Assembly (NCBI GenBank): GCA_903839195.1
Contig: CAIMBK010000115.1
Coordinates: 1 to 48,521 of the forward strand
Direction of reading: 5' to 3'
DNA length: 48,521 nucleotides
DNA from: an uncultured Bacteroidota bacterium
GTDB taxonomy: Bacteria; Bacteroidota; Bacteroidia; Flavobacteriales; Flavobacteriaceae
Shown here: positions 16,482 to 25,494 of the stretch, one piece after another
Layout: the number at the start of each line of letters is the position of its first letter
Position numbering within the stretch: the stretch's first letter is position 1
Notes under the pieces: generated by a model
The model's input: only the letters and a program-made list of their open reading frames with translations
Told to the model about the DNA's origin: nothing
Database searches by the model: none
Program-made: the position numbers and the translations under genes

Positions 16482-19214
16482 CTAAAAAAGCGTTATTTGT
16501 CCGTCTTCGTCGGGCTCGATTTCGGAATCGTCGGTAATTTCAATTTCAGCGTCTTCATTCACTTCAATTTCCTCCGGAGCGATTACTTCGGGTTCTTCAA
16601 ACGGCAACGATTCCATCAAATTTACTTGTTTCAATTTGTCAGCTGTTAATTGATTTCCGAGTGCTTTAAATCCTTTTACAGCGATAAATTGTTCCAAATC
16701 AATAATTTGATTTTCTTTTTGAACGCCTTTCACTTTGGCAAAAACAATTTCGGCCACAGGACGCCAATCGGTTGAAACTATTTCTAATTGGGATTTTTCG
16801 TTTTCCGTAATAAAATACTCCTCTTTATTTTCATTTTCAACCAAGAAACGTTTTACGAAATAGCGTTCTTTTTCGCCGTCATAATAAATGGTAGAAATTG
16901 GTTTATTCGGATTCCATTTTTCCAAAACAATCATGTCTTCATCAAAATGCGTGGTCAATTCTGGAATAATTGTTCTCAATTTCCCGGATTGATTAATGAT
17001 TAGCAAACGGTCATTGGGTCTGAATTCGCCCAACAATTCGCCACGCGCATCCACATTTAATCTTTGAACCGTATCGTCAAACCAAACTTTTCTTGGTCGC
17101 AAAGTGGAGATTCCTTTTTCCTTTAATTCAATTTTCTTGATTGGATATTTCGTAACCGTATTTCCGCGAGAAGCGCGACCTTTTATGGCGACATCTGTAA
17201 AATCGAGATCCCATTTTAATTTTTTCACGTTTCCAACTTGACGCAATAAAATAGTTACCACTTCCGCTTCCCCATTTGGATTGGCAGAAAAATATAACAC
17301 TTGCGAACCAGGTTTTTCTTGTGTTAAATCATAAAATTTATCACGAGTTACCCCAGAAACATTGAAACGTTTTACAAAAGTAGATCCATTTTTTCCGTCA
17401 CGATACATCATATTATAGATGGTTCGTTTGTCATTTTTATCAAAAACGGCAATGTGGATAATATCTTTTCCGACAAATTTCTTGTCATCGACCTTAGAAA
17501 TCATAACTTTTCCATCACGAAGAAATACAATTACATCATCAATATCGGAACAATCCGCAACATATTCGTCTTTCTTTAAGCCCGTTCCGAAGAAACCTTC
17601 TTCTTTGTTGACATATAATTTGGTATTTCGTAAAACCACTTTTGTGGCTTCAATCGTATCGAAGCTTCGTAATTCGGTTTGGCGTTCGCGGCCTTTTCCG
17701 TATTTTTCTTTGAGTTTTACAAAATAATCAATGGCAAAATCAATCAAATTATCCAGATGATATTGCACTTCTTTCATTTCGTCTTCCAACTTTGCAATAA
17801 AATCATCGGCTTTATCCGAATCGAAACGCGTGATTCGAATCATTGGAATTTGAGTCAATTTTTGCAAATCGTCATCTTCTATTTCTCTTACAAATGATTT
17901 TTTGAAAGGTTCGAATTGTCTGTACATATATTCATAAAGCGTTTCTCTATCGGAATATAATTTGAAATCAATGTACATTTCTTCGCGAATGAATATTTTT
18001 TCCAAAGTAGAAAAATGCCATTTGTTTTTTAGCTCTTCCAATTGGATTTCCAATTCGGCTTTCAATAATTGCACAGTTCGTTCTGTCGAAATTTTCAACA
18101 TTGCCGAAACCCCAATAAACAAAGGTTTATTATCCTCAATCACACAACCCAAAGGCGCTACCGATGTTTCGCAAGCCGTAAAAGCATACAAAGCATCAAT
18201 GGATTTATCGGGAGAAACTCCCGGAAAAAGATGAATTAATATCTCGACTTCGGCCGCGGTATTGTCTTCAATTTTCTTGATTTTGATTTTTCCTTTTTCG
18301 TTGGCTTTCAAAATACTATCAATCAAACTTGATGTATTGGTTGAAAATGGAATTTGCGTAATGACCAACGTTTGTTTGTCTAATTGCGAGATTTTGGCAC
18401 GAACGCGAACACGTCCGCCACGTAAACCGTCGTTGTAATTAGAAACATCGGCAATTCCAGCGGTTTGAAAATCTGGAAATAAAGTAAACGGTTTTCCTTT
18501 CAGAATTTTGATCGAAGCATCGATTAATTCATTGAAATTGTGCGGCAACACTTTGGTTGAAAGTCCAACGGCAATTCCTTCGGCACCTTGCGCCAAAAGT
18601 AATGGGAATTTTACGGGTAGATTATTAGGTTCGGCACGACGTCCATCGTAAGACATTCCCCAATCGGTAATTTTTGGAGAATATAGAACTTCCAAAGCAA
18701 ATTTTGACAAACGTGCTTCAATGTATCGAGAAGCCGCTGCGCTATCGCCGGTGAGAATATTTCCCCAGTTTCCTTGACAATCTATTAATAATTCTTTTTG
18801 ACCAATTTGAACCATTGCATCGCCAATACTTGCGTCTCCGTGAGGGTGATATTGCATCGTATGTCCTACAACATTGGCCACTTTATTATAACGACCATCA
18901 TCCAACTCTTTCAGCGAGTGCATAATTCGACGTTGAACGGGCTTGAAACCATCTTCAATAGCAGGAACGGCACGTTCGAGAATCACATAGGAAGCATAAT
19001 CCAAAAACCAATCTTTGAACATTCCTGTCACTTTGGTAATGGTGTCTTCTGGATTTTCGTCGTTTTCGTAAAAATGATTTCCGCCTGACGATCTTATATC
19101 ATCAAAGCCTTTCTCAAATTCTTCCTCATTTCCATCGTCGTTTGTTGAATCGTTTAACGCATCGTTAGTTTCGTCTTCGTTTGGAATGATGTTATCTTCT
19201 TCTTCGTCTTTCAT
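16482..19214 (-). CDS. parC: DNA topoisomerase IV subunit A
   Basis: 910 residues. The catalytic Tyr164 lies in AAASRYIEARL, in the winged-helix (WHD/CAP) domain that breaks and rejoins DNA. DYASYVILERAVPAIEDGFKPVQRRI marks the family N-terminus, preceded here by an acidic extension of about 60 residues rich in Asp and Glu. The C-terminal beta-pinwheel region ends in another acidic tail finishing in QITLF. Pairing with parE immediately upstream makes this topoisomerase IV rather than gyrase. The spacing to parE is 47 bases, so the two form an operon. Confidence 0.94.
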   Translation of the reverse strand: MKDEEEDNIIPNEDETNDALNDSTNDDGNEEEFEKGFDDIRSSGGNHFYENDENPEDTITKVTGMFKDWFLDYASYVILERAVPAIEDGFKPVQRRIMHSLKELDDGRYNKVANVVGHTMQYHPHGDASIGDAMVQIGQKELLIDCQGNWGNILTGDSAAASRYIEARLSKFALEVLYSPKITDWGMSYDGRRAEPNNLPVKFPLLLAQGAEGIAVGLSTKVLPHNFNELIDASIKILKGKPFTLFPDFQTAGIADVSNYNDGLRGGRVRVRAKISQLDKQTLVITQIPFSTNTSSLIDSILKANEKGKIKIKKIEDNTAAEVEILIHLFPGVSPDKSIDALYAFTACETSVAPLGCVIEDNKPLFIGVSAMLKISTERTVQLLKAELEIQLEELKNKWHFSTLEKIFIREEMYIDFKLYSDRETLYEYMYRQFEPFKKSFVREIEDDDLQKLTQIPMIRITRFDSDKADDFIAKLEDEMKEVQYHLDNLIDFAIDYFVKLKEKYGKGRERQTELRSFDTIEATKVVLRNTKLYVNKEEGFFGTGLKKDEYVADCSDIDDVIVFLRDGKVMISKVDDKKFVGKDIIHIAVFDKNDKRTIYNMMYRDGKNGSTFVKRFNVSGVTRDKFYDLTQEKPGSQVLYFSANPNGEAEVVTILLRQVGNVKKLKWDLDFTDVAIKGRASRGNTVTKYPIKKIELKEKGISTLRPRKVWFDDTVQRLNVDARGELLGEFRPNDRLLIINQSGKLRTIIPELTTHFDEDMIVLEKWNPNKPISTIYYDGEKERYFVKRFLVENENKEEYFITENEKSQLEIVSTDWRPVAEIVFAKVKGVQKENQIIDLEQFIAVKGFKALGNQLTADKLKQVNLMESLPFEEPEVIAPEEIEVNEDAEIEITDDSEIEPDEDGQITLF

Positions 19215-19261
19215 TTATGCTGACTATTTCAGTATATTTTCAATTAGCTTTTCTTCTTAAA

Positions 19262-21124
19262 TCAATTTTTTTCAACTATGTCCAAATCCACTTTCAAATT
19301 ATTGATAATGAACGTTTGTCGGTCGGGAGTATTTTTGCCCATATAGAATTCCAAAAGCGTTTCTATAGAAGTTGATTTGTCCAACATGACTGGATCGAGT
19401 CGAATGCTTTCGCCAATAAAATTTTTAAATTCATCGGGCGAAATTTCTCCCAATCCTTTAAATCGAGTGATTTCTGGTTTTGGTTTTAGTTTTTCAATGG
19501 CGTCTTTTCGTTCGTCATCCGAATAACAATAAATGGTTTCTTTTTTGTTACGAACCCGAAACAATGGCGTTTGAAGAATATATAAATGCCCTTCTTTGAT
19601 CATTTCTGGAAAAAACTGCAAGAAAAAAGTAATCAACAATAATCGAATGTGCATGCCGTCGACATCGGCATCTGTTGCGATTACGATATTGTTGTAACGC
19701 AAATCTTCAATACTTTCTTCAATATCTAATGCCGCTTGAAGCAAATTGAACTCTTCGTTTTCATAAACGATTTTCTTGGACATTCCATAGGAATTCAATG
19801 GCTTTCCACGCAAACTGAAAACGGCTTGTGTATTTACATCTCTCGATTTCGTAATGGAACCCGAAGCCGAATCGCCCTCGGTAATAAAAAGCGTACTTTC
19901 TAAATATCGTGGGTTTTTAATATCGGGTAAATGCACGCGACAATCGCGTAATTTTTTATTGTGTAAACTCGATTTTTTGGCTCGGTCTTTTGCTAATTTT
20001 CGAATGCCTGATAATTCTTTTCGCTCGCGTTCGGCTTGTAAAATTTTGCGTAAAAGCAAATCGGCCGTTTCAGGATTTTTATGTAAAAAATTATCTAATT
20101 TGGTTTTAACAAAATCGTTCACAAATGTTCGTACCGAAGGCATTCCAGGATCCGAACCCATATCGGTAGAACCCAATTTGGTTTTGGTTTGCGATTCAAA
20201 AACCGGTTCCATAACTTTCACACTAACTGCGCTCACAATGGATTTCCGAATATCGGAAGGCTCAAAACCTTTGTTATAAAACTCACGAATGGTTTTTACC
20301 AATGCTTCACGAAAAGCAACCAAATGGGTTCCTCCTTGCGTGGTATTTTGTCCGTTTACAAACGAATGGTATTCTTCGCTATATTGAGATTTACTATGTG
20401 TAATTGCAATTTCGATGTCGTCGCCAAGCAAATGAATGATTGGATAAACCATATCTTCTTCGGATATGTTTTCGTCCAATAAATCCTTTAATCCATTATC
20501 TGAATAATATTTTTCGCCATTATAAAGAATGGTTAAACCTGTATTTAAATAGCAATAATTTTTGATCATTTTAATTACATATTCATTTCTGAATTTGTAA
20601 TTTTTGAAAATCGCTTCGTCAGGAATAAAAGTAACTTTGGTTCCTTTTCGTTTGGTCGTTTCAACAATATCTTCTTCAAGAACTAAATTTCCTCCTGAAA
20701 ATTCGGCGCCTTTTTGTTTGTCATCACGAACGGATTCCACTCTAAAAAAATGAGATAACGCATTTACTGCTTTGGTTCCAACTCCATTTAAACCCACCGA
20801 TTTTTTGAACGCAAGTGAATCGTATTTTCCACCCGTATTCATTTTTGAAACGACATCAACTACTTTTCCAAGTGGAATTCCACGACCATAATCGCGAACA
20901 GAAACGGTTTTATCTTTAATAGAAACTTCGATTGTTTTTCCAGCTCCCATTACGAATTCGTCGATGCAATTATCGAGGACTTCCTTTAAAAGAATATAAA
21001 TACCGTCGTCTGGCGAGGAACCATCACCGAGTTTTCCGATGTACATTCCGGGACGCATTCTGATGTGCTCTTTCCAATCGAGTGACCGAATATTGTCTTC
21101 GGTATATTGATTTTGATTTGACAT
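19262..21124 (-). CDS. parE: DNA topoisomerase IV subunit B
   Basis: 620 residues. It is the ATPase partner of ParC in decatenating replicated chromosomes. An N-terminal GHKL ATPase domain ([39 protein letters not shown]) is followed by a transducer. The TOPRIM domain comes next with the metal and catalytic motifs TEGDSASG and [10 protein letters not shown]. The C-terminus is short, as in ParE of this phylum. It is the first gene of the parE-parC operon. The upstream region holds a hexamer repeat tract and no clear TAnnTTTG element. Confidence 0.95.
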   Translation of the reverse strand: MSNQNQYTEDNIRSLDWKEHIRMRPGMYIGKLGDGSSPDDGIYILLKEVLDNCIDEFVMGAGKTIEVSIKDKTVSVRDYGRGIPLGKVVDVVSKMNTGGKYDSLAFKKSVGLNGVGTKAVNALSHFFRVESVRDDKQKGAEFSGGNLVLEEDIVETTKRKGTKVTFIPDEAIFKNYKFRNEYVIKMIKNYCYLNTGLTILYNGEKYYSDNGLKDLLDENISEEDMVYPIIHLLGDDIEIAITHSKSQYSEEYHSFVNGQNTTQGGTHLVAFREALVKTIREFYNKGFEPSDIRKSIVSAVSVKVMEPVFESQTKTKLGSTDMGSDPGMPSVRTFVNDFVKTKLDNFLHKNPETADLLLRKILQAERERKELSGIRKLAKDRAKKSSLHNKKLRDCRVHLPDIKNPRYLESTLFITEGDSASGSITKSRDVNTQAVFSLRGKPLNSYGMSKKIVYENEEFNLLQAALDIEESIEDLRYNNIVIATDADVDGMHIRLLLITFFLQFFPEMIKEGHLYILQTPLFRVRNKKETIYCYSDDERKDAIEKLKPKPEITRFKGLGEISPDEFKNFIGESIRLDPVMLDKSTSIETLLEFYMGKNTPDRQTFIINNLKVDLDIVEKN

Positions 21125-21270
21125 TTTAAATTATATCGAATTTTAATTGCTTTCTGAGGTCATTGTTTTTCAGTTAGACCTCGAACGTGCTAATATAGTG
21201 AAATTAGAACATTTTTAAAAACGGATTTCTCAAAGTTATTAAGAATGATATTGACAATGGAATTGGGATT

Positions 21271-21360
21271 TGAGATTGTTATTGTTATTGAGATTGAGAT
21301 TGTTATTGAGATTGAGATTGAGATTGTTATTGAGATTGAGATTGTTATTGAGATTGAGGA
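21271..21360. repeat. Hexamer microsatellite (TGAGAT / TGTTAT)
   Basis: Fourteen consecutive hexamers of only two types, TGAGAT (A) and TGTTAT (B), in the order ABBAABAAABAABA, plus a degenerate last unit TGAGGA. It lies in the 320-base gap between divergent... more precisely tandem minus-strand genes ychF (upstream) and parE, where I see no gene. The rest of the gap holds the parE leader and the ychF terminator. Confidence 0.9.
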
Positions 21361-21372
21361 TTTAATTAAAGC

Positions 21373-21402
21373 AAAAAAAACCGCTTAATTTCTTAAGCGG
21401 TT
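21373..21402 (-). terminator. Terminator after ychF
   Basis: Perfect ten-base arms (AACCGCTTAA at 21379-21388 and TTAAGCGGTT at 21393-21402) around a four-base loop. On the minus strand they are followed by a run of T (A run at 21373-21380), the correct orientation to end ychF. Confidence 0.85.
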
Positions 21403-21429
21403 ATTCTATTTTGCATTATGAGATTGCTT

Positions 21430-21448
21430 CGTTCCTCGCAATGACTAT
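21430..21448. repeat. Dispersed repeat of the CATTGCGAGGAACG type, copy 1
   Basis: CGTTCCTCGCAATGACTAT matches 26198-26216 at 18 of 19 bases. The preceding bases GATTGCTT (21422-21429) extend it to the longer element often seen in intergenic DNA of many bacteria (reverse complement CATTGCGAGGAACGAAGC). It overlaps the ychF stop codon (TAG, 21445-21447). Confidence 0.6.
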
Positions 21449-22539
21449 ACGTTAAAACGGAAGTGCATCACATCGCCATCTTTTACGATATATTCTTTTC
21501 CTTCTACTTTGAATTTTCCAGCTTCTTTACATTTTGCTTCAGATCCATACTGAACATAATCTTCATACGAAATAACTTCGGCACGAATGAAACCTTTTTC
21601 AAAATCGGTATGAATAACACCAGCTGCTTGCGGAGCTGTTGAACCAATGTTGATTGTCCAAGCGCGAACTTCTTTTACGCCTGCTGTAAAATAGGTTTGT
21701 TGTTTCAATAATTTATAAGCAGCACGAATTAATACCGAAGCGCCCGGCTCGGTTAATCCCATATCTTCTAAAAATATTTGGCGTTCTTCGTAGCTTTCTA
21801 ATTCGGTAATATCGGCTTCGGCACCAACGGAAAGTATAATTACTTCAGCGTCTTCATCTTTTACTAATTCACGAACTTGATCAACATATTTATTTCCGTT
21901 AACAGCTGAATTTTCGTCCACATTACAAACGTACAAAACTGGTTTTGCCGTAATTAATTGAAAACCTTCCATTAAAACTTCTTCATCATTATTTTGAAGT
22001 GTAATCGTTCTTGCTGATTTGGCTTGAAGCAATGTTTCGCGAATTCGATCCAAAAGTGCTTTTTCCACTTGCGCTTCTTTATTGCCTGTTTTGGCAGCAC
22101 GATTTACTTTTTCAAGACGTTTTTCAACATTTTCTAAATCCTTCAATTGCAATTCAATATCAATGGTTTCTTTATCTCGAATCGGATTGACATTTCCGTC
22201 AACGTGAACAATATTATCATTATCAAAACAACGTAAAACGTGAATAATCGCATTACATTCTCTGATAGTTCCAAGAAATTGATTTCCTAAGCCCTCGCCT
22301 TTGCTAGCTCCTTTCACCAAACCTGCAATATCAACAATATCAACTGTTGCCATTTGAACGCGTTCTGGCTTGACCAATTCTTCCAATTTTGCCATTCTCG
22401 AATCGGGCACATTTACCACACCAATATTCGGTTCGATAGTACAAAATGGAAAGTTAGCACTTTGCGCTTTGGCATTCGATAAACAATTAAATAGCGTTGA
22501 TTTTCCTACGTTTGGCAATCCTACAATTCCTGCTTTCAT
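21445..22539 (-). CDS. ychF: Ribosome-binding ATPase YchF (Obg-like)
   Basis: 364 residues from the ATG at 22539, the normal family length. An upstream in-frame start at 22563 adds eight unrelated residues and is rejected. It is a P-loop NTPase of the Obg family that prefers ATP and binds ribosomes. The G1 motif is GLPNVGKST, G3 is DIAGLVKGASKGEGLGNQFL, and the G4 position reads NVDE in place of NKxD, the mark of ATP specificity. A coiled-coil insert follows (VEKRLEKVNRAAKTGNKEAQ) and a C-terminal TGS domain (YFTAGVKEVRAWTI). It is monocistronic, between its own promoter and terminator. Confidence 0.97.
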   Translation of the reverse strand: MKAGIVGLPNVGKSTLFNCLSNAKAQSANFPFCTIEPNIGVVNVPDSRMAKLEELVKPERVQMATVDIVDIAGLVKGASKGEGLGNQFLGTIRECNAIIHVLRCFDNDNIVHVDGNVNPIRDKETIDIELQLKDLENVEKRLEKVNRAAKTGNKEAQVEKALLDRIRETLLQAKSARTITLQNNDEEVLMEGFQLITAKPVLYVCNVDENSAVNGNKYVDQVRELVKDEDAEVIILSVGAEADITELESYEERQIFLEDMGLTEPGASVLIRAAYKLLKQQTYFTAGVKEVRAWTINIGSTAPQAAGVIHTDFEKGFIRAEVISYEDYVQYGSEAKCKEAGKFKVEGKEYIVKDGDVMHFRFNV

Positions 22540-22598
22540 TCTACTATTTTTTTGGTAAACCACTATAAATAATGGTTGATTTTGTTTTTTAAAGTGTG

Positions 22599-22606
22599 CA
22601 AATATA
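22599..22606 (-). promoter_or_regulatory. -7 promoter element (TATATTTG) of ychF
   Basis: The minus strand reads TATATTTG, a perfect TAnnTTTG, 59 bases before the ychF ATG at 22539. Confidence 0.55.
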
Positions 22607-22657
22607 AGGTTTAATTTATTTCATTAACGAATTAATAAAAAACACTTCCATAGATTC

Positions 22658-22698
22658 TAAAAGAAAAAAGACAATCAATGATTGTCTTTTTTCTTTTT
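22658..22698 (-). terminator. Terminator after the ferredoxin gene
   Basis: GACAATCA-A-TGATTGTC core, extended by A-rich and T-rich arms on both sides (AAAAGAAAAAA and TTTTTTCTTTT). The near-perfect symmetry means it could act in both directions; the ferredoxin stop codon lies seven bases away. Confidence 0.8.
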
Positions 22699-22704
22699 AA
22701 ACGC

Positions 22705-23055
22705 TTATTCGTTATGCAAAAACGATTGTCGATTCAATAAAGTTTCTTCGCTTTCTACGTGATTATCGTCCGGAATACAACAATCTACTGGACAAACAGC
22801 GGCACATTGTGGCTCGTCATGAAATCCTTTGCATTCGGTGCATTTTCCTGGTACGATATAATAAATATCATCGGAAATTGGAGTTTGAGCGGCATCAGCA
22901 TCTACTTCGGTTCCGTCAGGTAATATTACTTTTCCTCGAATTTTTGTTCCGTCTTTGAAACGCCAATCATCGGCACCTTCATAAATCGCCGTGTTTGGAC
23001 ATTCTGGTTCGCAAGCCCCACAATTGATGCATTCGTCTGTGATTATTATTGCCAT
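22705..23055 (-). CDS. 2[4Fe-4S] ferredoxin
   Basis: 116 residues, a small soluble electron carrier. The first cluster motif is [12 protein letters not shown] near residues 10-21. The second is [18 protein letters not shown], where the spacing between the second and third Cys is eight residues, as in the YfhL/FdxA-like dicluster ferredoxins. A Cys-Cys pair follows the second motif (VDCC). The segment between the clusters is a beta insert of about 50 residues. It is transcribed divergently from the acyl-CoA reductase gene, 144 bases apart, and could serve as a redox partner of a neighbouring enzyme, but nothing proves this. Confidence 0.93.
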   Translation of the reverse strand: MAIIITDECINCGACEPECPNTAIYEGADDWRFKDGTKIRGKVILPDGTEVDADAAQTPISDDIYYIVPGKCTECKGFHDEPQCAAVCPVDCCIPDDNHVESEETLLNRQSFLHNE

Positions 23056-23112
23056 ATTTATTAGTCTTAAAGTTGAAGGTCTTAAAGTCTTAAAGTTAAA
23101 AGAGATTTAATT

Positions 23113-23140
23113 CTTTTGACATTCGACTTTTGACATTCGA
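23113..23140. repeat. Two tandem 14-bp units (CTTTTGACATTCGA)
   Basis: Exact duplication of CTTTTGACATTCGA between the divergent ferredoxin and acyl-CoA reductase genes. The second copy supplies the TTTTG that serves as the -33 element of the reductase promoter. Further upstream (23064-23100) is a loose GTCTTAAAG repeat. Confidence 0.75.
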
Positions 23141-23160
23141 CTTATTTATGCTTATTTTTG
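23130..23160 (+). promoter_or_regulatory. Promoter of the acyl-CoA reductase gene (TTG, N20, TATTTTTG)
   Basis: TTG at 23130-23132, then 20 bases, then TATTTTTG at 23153-23160. Both the elements and the spacing fit the Bacteroidota consensus. The ATG is 40 bases downstream. Confidence 0.6.
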
Positions 23161-23199
23161 TGCAAAATTACAATCAAAACTATTCAAAAGCAAATCAAT

Positions 23200-24258
23200 A
23201 TGACATTAGAACACAAAAAAAATGTTTTCATCGAATTGGGAAAATTCTTAAGTCAATTTTCGGATGCCCAAATTCAAAAAAAAGAAGGCGTTTTATTTAA
23301 TGATTTGTATTTTGATACTTTGTCGAAACTCATCGATTTGTCGCAATCGCATAATGGCTGGTACACCAAAGAAAATGTAATTTTTTCGCTTCAATCTTGG
23401 GGCGAAGCTTTAACAAAGGAAAATTTGGACCAATGGCTTTCAAATTATGATTTTTCTGCTGTTTCTTCCAAAAAAATCGGACTCATTCTCGCTGGAAATA
23501 TTCCTCTTGTAGGATTTCATGATTTTGTTTCGGTTATTATTTCGGGACATCAAGCGGTTGTGAAAACCTCATCAAATGATCAGAAATTATTACCATTTTT
23601 AGCAAACTATTTAATTTCAATTGAACCAAAATTAGAAAGTTACATCACTTTTACAGAAGGAAAACTCGAAGGTTTTGAGGCGGTAATTGCAACAGGAAGC
23701 AATAATACCGCTCGCTATTTTGACTATTATTTCAAAGACAAACCTTCTATTATTCGGAAAAGTCGTAATTCGGTTGCGGTGTTAGATGGAAAAGAATCTA
23801 AAGAACAAATGATTGCTTTGGGCGAAGATATTTTTCGTTATTTTGGATTGGGTTGTCGCAATGTTTCGAAATTATTTGTTCCGAAAGGATATAATTTTGA
23901 CGCATTTTTTGGTGGAATTTTTTCGTATCAAGACGTTATTAAATATGAGAAATACGCCAATAATTATGATTACAACAAAGCCGTTTTTTTGATGAGTAAT
24001 TTCGAATTATTGGACAACGAATTCTTAACTATTAAAGAAGATTTGAGTTATGCTTCCCCAATTTCAAGTGTTTTCTACGAATATTATGACGACTTCGAAA
24101 AATTGAAAGAAAAATTGGACATCGAAAAGGACCAAATTCAATGCATTGTTTCCAATAATTTGATAAAAAATAGCATTTCATTCGGACAAACCCAAAAACC
24201 AAAATTATGGGATTATGCCGATAATGTCGATACGATTTCATTTTTATTAAAATTATAG
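23200..24258 (+). CDS. LuxC-family acyl-CoA reductase
   Basis: 352 residues from the ATG at 23200; a TTG/ATG-type extension upstream overlaps the promoter and is rejected. It resembles LuxC-type acyl-CoA reductases, NADPH-dependent enzymes that turn acyl-CoA or acyl-enzyme into aldehyde. The candidate nucleophile is the Cys in FGLGCRNVSKLFVP, the block that is most conserved in the family. IGLILAGNIPLVGFHDF is the Rossmann-type N-terminal signature, and ATGSNNTARYFDYYF is the cofactor-domain motif. No luciferase genes are nearby, so the substrate is not bioluminescence-related. The neighbours are ferredoxin (divergent) and serC (135 bases downstream), an arrangement that I believe recurs in Flavobacteriaceae. 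Confidence 0.82.
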   Translation: MTLEHKKNVFIELGKFLSQFSDAQIQKKEGVLFNDLYFDTLSKLIDLSQSHNGWYTKENVIFSLQSWGEALTKENLDQWLSNYDFSAVSSKKIGLILAGNIPLVGFHDFVSVIISGHQAVVKTSSNDQKLLPFLANYLISIEPKLESYITFTEGKLEGFEAVIATGSNNTARYFDYYFKDKPSIIRKSRNSVAVLDGKESKEQMIALGEDIFRYFGLGCRNVSKLFVPKGYNFDAFFGGIFSYQDVIKYEKYANNYDYNKAVFLMSNFELLDNEFLTIKEDLSYASPISSVFYEYYDDFEKLKEKLDIEKDQIQCIVSNNLIKNSISFGQTQKPKLWDYADNVDTISFLLKL

Positions 24259-24392
24259 TACACAAAATAACAAATTCGTAACTACAACGTTTTTGTTAAT
24301 AACATAGAAAAACTTTTCAATAAAACAATCAAAATTTAAAGTTCTATTAACGAAATTTGCACCTTAATTATTTAGAAATAATTCGGTTACAA

Positions 24393-25463
24393 ATGAAAAA
24401 GCACAATTACAGCGCAGGTCCGTGTATATTACCTCAAGAAGTTTTTGAAAAATCAGCACAAGCGGTTTTAAATTTCAATAATTCAGGTTTATCACTTTTG
24501 GAAATCTCACATAGAAGCAAAGATTTTGTTGCCGTTATGGACGAAGCTCGAGCTTTGGCTTTGGAACTTTTAGGTCTTGAAGGTAAAGGATATCAAGCGT
24601 TGTTTCTTCATGGAGGCGCTAGCTTAGAGTTTTTAATGGTTCCTTATAATTTAATGAAAGAAAACGGAAAAGCGGCCTATTTGGATTCTGGAACCTGGGC
24701 AAGTGCGGCAATAAAAGAGGCTAAATTTTTCGGAACTACCGAAATTGTAGGCACTTCAAAAGAAGAAAATTACAATCATATTCCTCAAAATTATAGCATT
24801 CCAGCCGATGCTGATTATTTTCATTGTACAAGCAACAACACAATTTTTGGAACCCAAATGAAATCATTTCCAGAAACGAATGTTCCTGTAGTTTGCGATA
24901 TGAGTTCGGATATTTTTTCACGTCAATTGGATTTTTCGAAGTTTGATATTATTTATGCTGGTGCCCAAAAAAATATGGGACCTGCAGGAACAACTTTGGT
25001 AATTATCAAAGAATCCATTTTAGGCCAAAACGGACGAACAATCCCAAGTATGTTGGATTATTCAAAACATATTAAAGGTGAAAGCATGTACAATACACCC
25101 GCTGTATTCCCTGTTTATGCTTCTTTATTAACGTTGCAATGGCTGAAAAAAAACGGCGGAATTGCTGCTGTTGAAAAAGTGAACAACGCAAAAGCGGCTT
25201 TACTTTATGCTGAAATTGATAGAAATCCATTGTTTAAAGGAACGGCAAATGTAGCCGACCGATCAACAATGAACGCTTGTTTTTTATTAGAAAATGAAGC
25301 CCACGCTCCTATTTTTGATGCTCTATGGAAAGAAGCGGGAATTGTAGGTTTGCCAGGTCATCGCTCAGTTGGGGGTTATCGAGCGTCGATGTATAACGCA
25401 TTGCCACTTGAAAGCGTTCAGGTTTTAGTGAATGTGATGCAAGTTTTGGAAAATACTATTTAA
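24393..25463 (+). CDS. serC: Phosphoserine aminotransferase
   Basis: 356 residues from the ATG at 24393; MKKHNYSAGPCILP is the natural family start. It transfers the amino group of glutamate to 3-phosphohydroxypyruvate in serine synthesis, and also serves pyridoxine synthesis in some bacteria. It is a class V PLP aminotransferase. The PLP lysine is Lys193 in YAGAQKNMGPAG. HGGASLEF and HCTSNNTIFGTQ are phosphate- and PLP-binding blocks, and GLPGHRSVGGYRASMYNALP forms the C-terminal substrate region. serA lies 757 bases downstream, separated by the kinase-like gene. Confidence 0.97.
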   Translation: MKKHNYSAGPCILPQEVFEKSAQAVLNFNNSGLSLLEISHRSKDFVAVMDEARALALELLGLEGKGYQALFLHGGASLEFLMVPYNLMKENGKAAYLDSGTWASAAIKEAKFFGTTEIVGTSKEENYNHIPQNYSIPADADYFHCTSNNTIFGTQMKSFPETNVPVVCDMSSDIFSRQLDFSKFDIIYAGAQKNMGPAGTTLVIIKESILGQNGRTIPSMLDYSKHIKGESMYNTPAVFPVYASLLTLQWLKKNGGIAAVEKVNNAKAALLYAEIDRNPLFKGTANVADRSTMNACFLLENEAHAPIFDALWKEAGIVGLPGHRSVGGYRASMYNALPLESVQVLVNVMQVLENTI

Positions 25464-25473
25464 ATTTTTTTTC

Positions 25474-25481
25474 TATATTTG
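25474..25481 (+). promoter_or_regulatory. -7 promoter element (TATATTTG) of the kinase-like gene
   Basis: Perfect TAnnTTTG element that begins ten bases after the serC stop codon and lies 13 bases before the ATG at 25495. The inserted gene therefore has its own promoter. Confidence 0.6.
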
Positions 25482-25494
25482 AAGTCTAAAAATA

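Noticed and set aside
19854..20279. A 141-codon plus-strand ORF antisense to parE
   Set aside because: It is the shadow of the parE coding strand; the minus frame has all GHKL and TOPRIM motifs.
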